A stretch of DNA of 64,000 bases from contig JBNMLP010000004.1 in the NCBI GenBank assembly GCA_050874905.1, positions 88,992 through 152,991 on the forward strand, written 5' to 3'. Made by a program: the position numbers and the translations under genes. The notes under the pieces are model-generated. The model worked only from the letters and a program-made list of their open reading frames with translations. It had not been told where the DNA came from and did no database searches. Origin of the DNA: NC2004 sp050874905 (GTDB lineage: Bacteria; Bacillota; Clostridia; Lachnospirales; Lachnospiraceae). Below are positions 58,690 to 64,000 of the stretch, one piece after another (the first letter of the stretch is position 1; the number at the start of each line of letters is the position of its first letter).

Positions 58690-59238
58690 TTACTCCAATC
58701 GAATTCGAATACTCTCGTTCTCTGTTGGGAGAGCATAATAAAAATCACTTACGCTCAATTTCTTCCAGGTCGTTTTTTTAAAGCTGACCGAAGATACAAC
58801 CGTAGCAAACCAGATCTCCTGCGTCTTCCCCGGCAGTAATTTTTTCTCACTAAAATGATTGCGTTTCTTTACTAACTGCACCATATTCTGACTTGACCAT
58901 GTTCTTGTTAAAAAGCCATATACCGTCAGATCACCAATCTCATCCCACTCTATGGAGGAATCAGACTGATTCTTGACCTCAATACAAACAGACACAACTT
59001 TTCCTTTTTCTATCTCCTCATAAAGTTCGTCTTTCTCTACGTCATATTTTTTCACATACTCTTTTCCTGAAGTATATTCTGCCGCTACCGCTTTCACCGA
59101 AATTCTATTGAGGTTAATTTCTTCATTCATAGCATAACAGGGAATTGCACTGTGTGAATTTTGGTTAATCTTTATAATACGAATGCTCCACAGAAAAACT
59201 ACTACCATAAGAAGAACAAAAACTATTTTTTTCACCAT
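58690..59238 (-). CDS. Membrane-anchored extracytoplasmic protein, unknown
   Basis: A 182-residue protein with an N-terminal membrane anchor (about 4-22) and a soluble outer domain of mixed beta strands (VVSVCIEVKNQSDSSIEW, LLPGKTQEIWFATVVSSV) that looks like an Ig/DUF4352-like fold. It and the next gene (59248) share this pattern, so they may be companion subunits of the ABC transporter. AGGAGGAGG precedes the ATG. No family is firmly recognised. Confidence 0.6.
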   Translation of the reverse strand: MVKKIVFVLLMVVVFLWSIRIIKINQNSHSAIPCYAMNEEINLNRISVKAVAAEYTSGKEYVKKYDVEKDELYEEIEKGKVVSVCIEVKNQSDSSIEWDEIGDLTVYGFLTRTWSSQNMVQLVKKRNHFSEKKLLPGKTQEIWFATVVSSVSFKKTTWKKLSVSDFYYALPTENESIRIRLE

Positions 59239-59247
59239 TACCTCCTC

Positions 59248-59904
59248 CTAATTCAAAGGTATAATGTAATCCTTTAAGGCCTCAGGGGTATACTCTTCCA
59301 ATCCCTCCGGCTGACTACCGATATAATATTGGGGATTTTTGTCACAATTCTCAAAATCACGCACCCGATACCCCAGCACACACTCCAACACCTCACCTGC
59401 TTGAAAATGATACCAGTTAAAACTATGCATACGTTCCTCCCCTTCCAGATCTTCTACCTTATCAAAATAAACTACGGTCTCTGAAAACTGCAAATTATTA
59501 TCTTTATCTTGTGTATAAATACATATGTCCGGATAGGTGTAGACAGCGTTATCACATGCGTTTGTTATGTTACATTTAAAAAACAGATACTTACCAGGTA
59601 TGTCTGGATCAATCGTCGGATACTTTTCTTCTATAAAATACTTTGCAGGATATTTCTTCTGTTTCGCAAGTTCTGTATACTCTACCCACTCATAAGACAA
59701 CACTTCCAATTGTAGATATTGACCAACCATTACTGCTTGATCCGATTTTTCCTCTTTCTGTTTTTCTGCCTTTTTTTCTTTATGCTGTACCGAAACAATT
59801 CTCAGATCTTTATTTTTTTGTTTCTCCAAGCAATGGATAGAAAAAAGACCGGCAATACATACAATTGTCATAAACAGAGTACAGGTAATTATCTTCTTTT
59901 TCAT
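59248..59904 (-). CDS. Secreted or lipid-anchored protein, unknown (DUF5028-like)
   Basis: A 218-residue protein with a signal-like N terminus (KKKIITCTLFMTIVCIAGLF) ending SIHC, a possible but poor lipobox, then a Lys/Glu linker and an outer domain with YLFFKCNITNACDNAVYTYP and FQAGEVLECVLGYRVRD. The pattern recalls DUF5028-type proteins that travel with ABC-2 operons. Neither the ATG at 59904 nor the one at 59934 has a strong ribosome site; the inner one is better placed for a signal peptide. It is the first gene of the 56.4-59.9 kb unit. Confidence 0.55.
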   Translation of the reverse strand: MKKKIITCTLFMTIVCIAGLFSIHCLEKQKNKDLRIVSVQHKEKKAEKQKEEKSDQAVMVGQYLQLEVLSYEWVEYTELAKQKKYPAKYFIEEKYPTIDPDIPGKYLFFKCNITNACDNAVYTYPDICIYTQDKDNNLQFSETVVYFDKVEDLEGEERMHSFNWYHFQAGEVLECVLGYRVRDFENCDKNPQYYIGSQPEGLEEYTPEALKDYIIPLN

Positions 59905-60019
59905 AAATATCAACCGCTTCTTTCTGTATTTCATTTTTTTAGTATATTTTCGTTGATTTTCCTTACATAAAATGCTATAATACTAATGGTATGTTTACCG
60001 GCTTTCTACATTTAGAAAT

Positions 60020-62074
60020 TTACCAACTCTTCCCTGAGCGTTTCTTTATACAGAAAGCCTTTTTTAATTGGTGGATTGAATTGTAATTCAATGGAAGAAC
60101 GTATATTAAGCTCCACTTGTATTCCTCATCCTCATTGGTATAGCAGTATAATCTATGACCCGGATATGCGATAACATCCAGCAAACCACTTTTACTATCA
60201 ATCTGCTCCGTCTGACCTGTCCGGATATGATATTGGACGAGTTCTCCCTTGTCAGATACATAGACCAGGCATTGCTCCATTGCATTGATCCGGCTCGTTT
60301 CTGCAACCTTTCTCTGATTGAGTGCAGATGTTTTTTTATCTGAAAGCTCATATAGCAATGCATCCTTACCAACATAATAAATTTTCTCTCCTGCCACACA
60401 CAGCTTTCCCTGTGCAGTCACATCGTATTTTTTTACTTGTCCTGTATCCGGATTGATCGCTCTTACCGCACTCTCTTCATCCACATAATAAATCCATGTC
60501 CCGTCATAAGCGACGCTGTCAGAAATCTCCGTTTGTTCTTCCACGATCTCCTTTTTCTTTGTAGACAAACAGATTCGCTCTATACTATTTTTATCTGTTA
60601 TGTAAATGTATCCGTCTGATACCCAGAGATTGGAGATCAAATCCTTTGCATCATCCTCTACCGATTCATTATGATAATTCTGCTCATTGACCAACCCTAA
60701 ATATCTGGTTGTCAGATTATAGTTTTTTATGCCTCTTGTTTCTTCATAAACCTTATAATAGGAACCATCCTTCCGATCCATGCGGTATACACGTAATTTC
60801 CCGGAATTGTTGTCTTGCTGATAATAATAAAGGGATCTGTCGCATACATGGAATCCATCTATTTCCTCACAAAACACATCATACACCAGATCTTCCCCTG
60901 CTTCTTTCTTTTCATCCTTTGAATATTGCATAATTTGGTTGCCGTCCTGCACATAAAAATCAGATTCTCTATACTGCGGCTGCAAAGAATAGTATGTGTT
61001 TGTTCCTTTTTCCTCTGATTTCGGATAGCGGTATATGAAAATTCCTGCCAGCAGACCGGTTGCAAGAAGACAAAGTGCAACCATTCCTATTTGCATTTTG
61101 TACTTTAGCATTGTCTTTACCGGTACAAGGTAACACACATAACACACTGCGGTTACTACGAAAAATATACCTGCAAGGACAATAATCTGCCGGTTTGACA
61201 GACTACATGCCGGCCATCCAACCTGTACTCCGTCATAAAGCACCTGAGGCGTATTTCCTTTAAGATAACCACCAGATAACAACATTCCCATAGGCTGAAT
61301 GATATAACGAAGCGTCTCCCGGTTAAACAACAGATAAGGTGCTGCTATCAGAAAAATATTCACAGCACACGAGATCCAGAATCGCTTTATGATAGCTGCG
61401 ATCATCTGACTTAAGATCAATACAAAAAGGAACCCAAAAAACTTCATTATCTGGATCAAAACTGCTGTCTGAAACAAAGAGAAAGGTAATGTGCTATGTT
61501 CAAATGACCACAGGCTCTGCACGGGTGCATCGTAATCAGATAATCCATATGTGTATTGATAGTACAACCATTGTAAAACAAAATTGAGGGACATTATCCC
61601 AACACTGATTCCCAGTAATTCTACACACCATATCCTTTTGTATGCCTGTTTTTTTTGTTGTGTATTTAGTTTCCAGACTGCAACTCCTGCCTCATGATCA
61701 TTCGTCACAATATAACAGCTCAGCACAATAAGAAGCAAAATCGTAACAGGATCAAAATGTTCTCCACCGATCCATGCCTCCCATCCGGTCTGCGGGATCA
61801 AATACCGGTCTTTGGGATTGTCCGCCACATAATTTACATACTGCTCCGTCACAACATCTTTTTTCGTATGCTCATATGCTTGTTGGCGTTCCAAATTCCA
61901 TTTACCTTCAAATGCTTCAAAAAATGAAGTATAATACTCTGCTCTGGTTATGAGATGGCTGTCTATATAGGTGCCACCCATTTTTAGTGAAATTGCTGCA
62001 CCAAGTAAATACACGGCCATGACCAGCCAGATATTGATTTGTTTATTTAAGTGCTTCCATTCTACTTTTAACAT
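60020..62074 (-). CDS. ABC-2 permease fused to a beta-propeller-like domain
   Basis: A 684-residue protein. The first about 375 residues have seven or so membrane segments arranged like an ABC-2 permease (first at about 14-32, a large outer loop, then ILLLIVLSCYIVTND and four more). The C-terminal about 300 residues are soluble and repetitive: SDGYIYITDKNSIERICL, YDGTWIYYVDEESAVRAINP and AGEKIYYVGKDALLYEL, a DUF5050/PQQ-like propeller pattern. By topology this part should be outside the cell. It overlaps the 62068 gene by 7 nt and ends the operon that starts beyond the window. Confidence 0.7.
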   Translation of the reverse strand: MLKVEWKHLNKQINIWLVMAVYLLGAAISLKMGGTYIDSHLITRAEYYTSFFEAFEGKWNLERQQAYEHTKKDVVTEQYVNYVADNPKDRYLIPQTGWEAWIGGEHFDPVTILLLIVLSCYIVTNDHEAGVAVWKLNTQQKKQAYKRIWCVELLGISVGIMSLNFVLQWLYYQYTYGLSDYDAPVQSLWSFEHSTLPFSLFQTAVLIQIMKFFGFLFVLILSQMIAAIIKRFWISCAVNIFLIAAPYLLFNRETLRYIIQPMGMLLSGGYLKGNTPQVLYDGVQVGWPACSLSNRQIIVLAGIFFVVTAVCYVCYLVPVKTMLKYKMQIGMVALCLLATGLLAGIFIYRYPKSEEKGTNTYYSLQPQYRESDFYVQDGNQIMQYSKDEKKEAGEDLVYDVFCEEIDGFHVCDRSLYYYQQDNNSGKLRVYRMDRKDGSYYKVYEETRGIKNYNLTTRYLGLVNEQNYHNESVEDDAKDLISNLWVSDGYIYITDKNSIERICLSTKKKEIVEEQTEISDSVAYDGTWIYYVDEESAVRAINPDTGQVKKYDVTAQGKLCVAGEKIYYVGKDALLYELSDKKTSALNQRKVAETSRINAMEQCLVYVSDKGELVQYHIRTGQTEQIDSKSGLLDVIAYPGHRLYCYTNEDEEYKWSLIYVLPLNYNSIHQLKKAFCIKKRSGKSW

Positions 62075-63165
62075 TTATTTCCCCTTTTTAACATCCTCAT
62101 CCCTGTTATCACACTACATATAAAAATGAGGAACAGATAAATTTCATAAGAATGAACCGGAACATTCTGTATACGTATCCATTCATAATTTGCAAAATAC
62201 CGGTCAGGAACGTAAATAAAATCACCAAAATAGATCGCTGCGGCAAATAATACAACAGTCAGAACTACTGTATATTTCCCGTACCAAATGGCATCCGCAG
62301 CAATTGCTGCAATCCATGTGGTAACAACACATAACAGCACACATAACAAACGCTGCATCATATAATAAAACAGAATACTGTGTTCTGATACGTTATACTC
62401 ATATCCTTCTATCGCATAGACCGGCTGAAGCCATCCGCGAAGATGCAGAAATTTTGCATACACCGCCACATCCGAGGCATACAGAAGAATTGCTATAAAC
62501 AGCAAAAACAGGATACTGCACAGCATTTTATTACGCATGATCCGTTTTTGATTTTTTCCACTCACCTTGATCATAGGATAGGTACCGCCCATTTTTTCCT
62601 GATAATAAAATGTAAACGATACAAATAATCCTGCGATCAAAAGCAGACAGGTGGAAAAGTTATATTCCAGCAACCGTTTAAAATCCTGACAATCATAATA
62701 ATTTTGCAAATAGCGGTTTTCATAACATGTTATCATCCGGTTACACTTTTTCACTTCATAAGTATTGTGTTTTCTTTCATAAACCTTACGGACATGTTTT
62801 ATTTTCTTAAGCAGCTGCCCCATAGTAAGATGATAATTATATTGTCTCTGTACACTATCCCTTAAAAGATACGCGGCATGTTCCTGCTTGTTTTCCTTTC
62901 CGCCTCCGGATATCAAAAATTTCTCATAAGAATCTGCCTGCGTGATCAATTTTTTGGCTTTGGTTTCTGTCATTTTTCCTTCATATTGCACTCTGTACTG
63001 TTCCAGATACTTGTCACTTCTTATTGTCTTTCGATCAGTCATCATACCATCATAATAATTAAAATAGAATAACTTCATGATATTCAAAAAAAACAGAACC
63101 AGGATCAAAAGTGCCATTTTAAAAGTAAACAGATACTTCTTACCTTCTAACCACAATTCTCTCAT
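62068..63165 (-). CDS. ABC-2 type permease with large outer loop
   Basis: A 365-residue membrane protein. The first segment (about 11-33) is followed by about 130 hydrophilic, coiled-coil-prone residues (KAKKLITQADSYEKFL, RKVYERKHNTYEVKKCNRMI) and then six segments in the C-terminal half. The ATG at 63165 overlaps the ATPase stop (ATGA) and follows GGGGAG by 8 nt. It pairs with the ATPase at 63162 and the propeller permease. Confidence 0.72.
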   Translation of the reverse strand: MRELWLEGKKYLFTFKMALLILVLFFLNIMKLFYFNYYDGMMTDRKTIRSDKYLEQYRVQYEGKMTETKAKKLITQADSYEKFLISGGGKENKQEHAAYLLRDSVQRQYNYHLTMGQLLKKIKHVRKVYERKHNTYEVKKCNRMITCYENRYLQNYYDCQDFKRLLEYNFSTCLLLIAGLFVSFTFYYQEKMGGTYPMIKVSGKNQKRIMRNKMLCSILFLLFIAILLYASDVAVYAKFLHLRGWLQPVYAIEGYEYNVSEHSILFYYMMQRLLCVLLCVVTTWIAAIAADAIWYGKYTVVLTVVLFAAAIYFGDFIYVPDRYFANYEWIRIQNVPVHSYEIYLFLIFICSVITGMRMLKRGNKC

Positions 63166-63884
63166 TCTTTCTGCTCCCCATAGCACAATTCATATACATT
63201 CTCCAATGTGTCCACCTGATATTCCTTTAACAGATCATCAAGTTTCCTATTGTGTAAAATGCTTCCCTCTTTCATCATCAAAATGTTGCAGTCATCCTCT
63301 ACATCATATATAAGATGCGTTGCAACCAGCACCATTCTTTTCTTTGCAATGTCCTTTACCAGACAACGAAAACGCTTTCTTTCCAATGGATCCAAGCCTG
63401 CTGTCGGCTCATCCAGAACAATAAATTTTGTATCCCCCAGCAATGCCTGTGCAATTCCCAATCGCTGCTTCATACCACCGGACAATGTTTTTATTTTTTG
63501 AAATCTCTTATCATATAAATTTACATATTTTAAAATGGAAGCAATATTCTCTTCACTTTTACCATCAAAGCACCCTCTGATCCTGCACATATATTCCATA
63601 AAATCACTTACCTTGTAATTAAGATAAAATTTAGGATATTGCGGAGAGTACCCCACCTTAATCAGATAGTTGTCCCAATCCTCCTCCATGTTCTTTCCAT
63701 CATATAACAGCGTCCCCTCTTGTATTTTCAGAAGTCCCATTAACAGATTGATCAACGTGGACTTTCCGGCTCCATTTGGGCCTACCAGCAGATATAACCC
63801 GTCATTTAATTTCAGCGAAAGATCATGGATGACCTTCTTATTTTTCTGGTATCCAAACGAAATATTTTTTAATTCAATTTCCAT
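63162..63884 (-). CDS. ABC transporter ATP-binding protein
   Basis: A 240-residue ATPase with Walker A GPNGAGKST, Q-loop in YSPQYPKFY, signature LSGGMKQRLG, Walker B FIVLDEPTAGLDP and switch His in VATHLIYD. GAGGTGAGG is the ribosome site. It begins the ABC part of the operon and lies 4 nt after a gene that enters from the right edge. Confidence 0.94.
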   Translation of the reverse strand: MEIELKNISFGYQKNKKVIHDLSLKLNDGLYLLVGPNGAGKSTLINLLMGLLKIQEGTLLYDGKNMEEDWDNYLIKVGYSPQYPKFYLNYKVSDFMEYMCRIRGCFDGKSEENIASILKYVNLYDKRFQKIKTLSGGMKQRLGIAQALLGDTKFIVLDEPTAGLDPLERKRFRCLVKDIAKKRMVLVATHLIYDVEDDCNILMMKEGSILHNRKLDDLLKEYQVDTLENVYELCYGEQKE

Positions 63885-63888
63885 AAAA

Positions 63889-64000
63889 TTACCTCACCTC
63901 TAAAACAAATGCTCTCGTTGGAGGCTCTGTCATGTAATCAATATCACCACATACGCTGTAACACAAATGTCTTCCCTTTTTCAGATCACTCGTATCGATC
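63889..64000 (-). CDS. Partial gene at the window edge, unknown
   Basis: An open frame from the right edge ends with TAA at 63889-63891. The visible last 36 residues include DTSDLKKGRHLCYSVCGDID and end AFVLEVR. The stop lies 4 nt before the ATPase start, so it belongs to the same operon. Nothing can be said about function. Confidence 0.6.
   Translation of the reverse strand, partial: IDTSDLKKGRHLCYSVCGDIDYMTEPPTRAFVLEVR

Noticed and set aside
1..64000. CRISPR arrays, tRNA or rRNA genes, complete insertion sequences
   Set aside because: None could be recognised; the only repeats are the tandem 116-nt unit, the iteron-like repeats and coding repeats.

Overview
The window looks like a chromosomal segment of a motile, low-to-mid GC anaerobic Firmicute, most probably a gut Lachnospiraceae (Roseburia/Agathobacter-like). 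The evidence is inferential: strong AGGAGG-type ribosome sites, a flagellin/DUF6240 flagellar neighbourhood, a glycyl-radical enzyme, Wadjet-type JetA/JetB proteins of the kind seen in this family, and several Lachnospiraceae-style ABC-2 operons. Almost every gene is on the minus strand. The only confident plus-strand genes are at 62-406, 5914-6453 and 55519-56409. No rRNA, tRNA, CRISPR array or complete insertion sequence was recognised.

Layout. 1-5.8 kb: a small Ig-like protein, then a flagellar unit (flagellin, FliS-like protein, HIT protein) downstream of a large DUF6240 protein, with a candidate sigma-D (sigma-28) promoter in front of flagellin. 5.9-7.8 kb: histidine phosphatase and an ECF sigma/anti-sigma pair. 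7.9-11.1 kb: TetR regulator plus glycogen branching enzyme with a 100-residue Lys/Ala/Pro tail, behind a consensus promoter overlapped by a palindrome. 11.2-16.1 kb: a giant (~1600 aa) TPR / acidic-repeat / coiled-coil / degenerate AAA-like protein. 16.35-16.89 kb: a gene-free stretch that carries a consensus promoter, about 500 nt of hairpin-rich sequence and an intrinsic terminator, read here as a large structured non-coding RNA. 16.9-23.6 kb: jetA-jetB-jetC (MukFEB-like condensin, Wadjet type) with no jetD. 23.7-24.5 kb: two small membrane proteins. 24.5-33.1 kb: urease accessory genes ureD/G/F/E, ureC and a beheaded ureAB fusion that runs directly into a truncated oligopeptide/nickel-type ABC permease, preceded by its binding protein and an M20-family protein. 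The junction looks like a deletion (or an assembly join).

33.2-37.4 kb: AraC regulator, glycyl-radical enzyme and activase. 37.4-39.5 kb: an accessory patch with a tandem 116-nt repeat (each copy holding a tiny ORF), an Rpn/PD-(D/E)XK gene that seems to use an AUU start, and several operator-like repeats. 39.5-43.8 kb: a YbtPQ/IrtAB-like heterodimeric ABC transporter with an iron-box-like palindrome and its TetR regulator. 43.9-51.4 kb: GH5 glycosidase, EamA transporter, DUF368 (PopT) membrane protein, two-component system and beta-mannosidase. 51.5-56.4 kb: aldo/keto reductase behind a MerR-type 19-bp-spacer promoter, DUF3137/LemA pair, MATE exporter and a divergent AraC regulator. 56.4-64 kb: two adjacent ABC-2 export loci with small secreted companions and an unusual permease fused to a beta-propeller-like domain; the last gene runs off the window.

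The points most worth following are the ~500-nt RNA beside a JetD-less Wadjet operon, the ureA/permease fusion junction, the tandem mini-ORF repeat with a conserved +1 reading frame, and the giant protein with its repeated LG-acidic motif and degenerate AAA domain.
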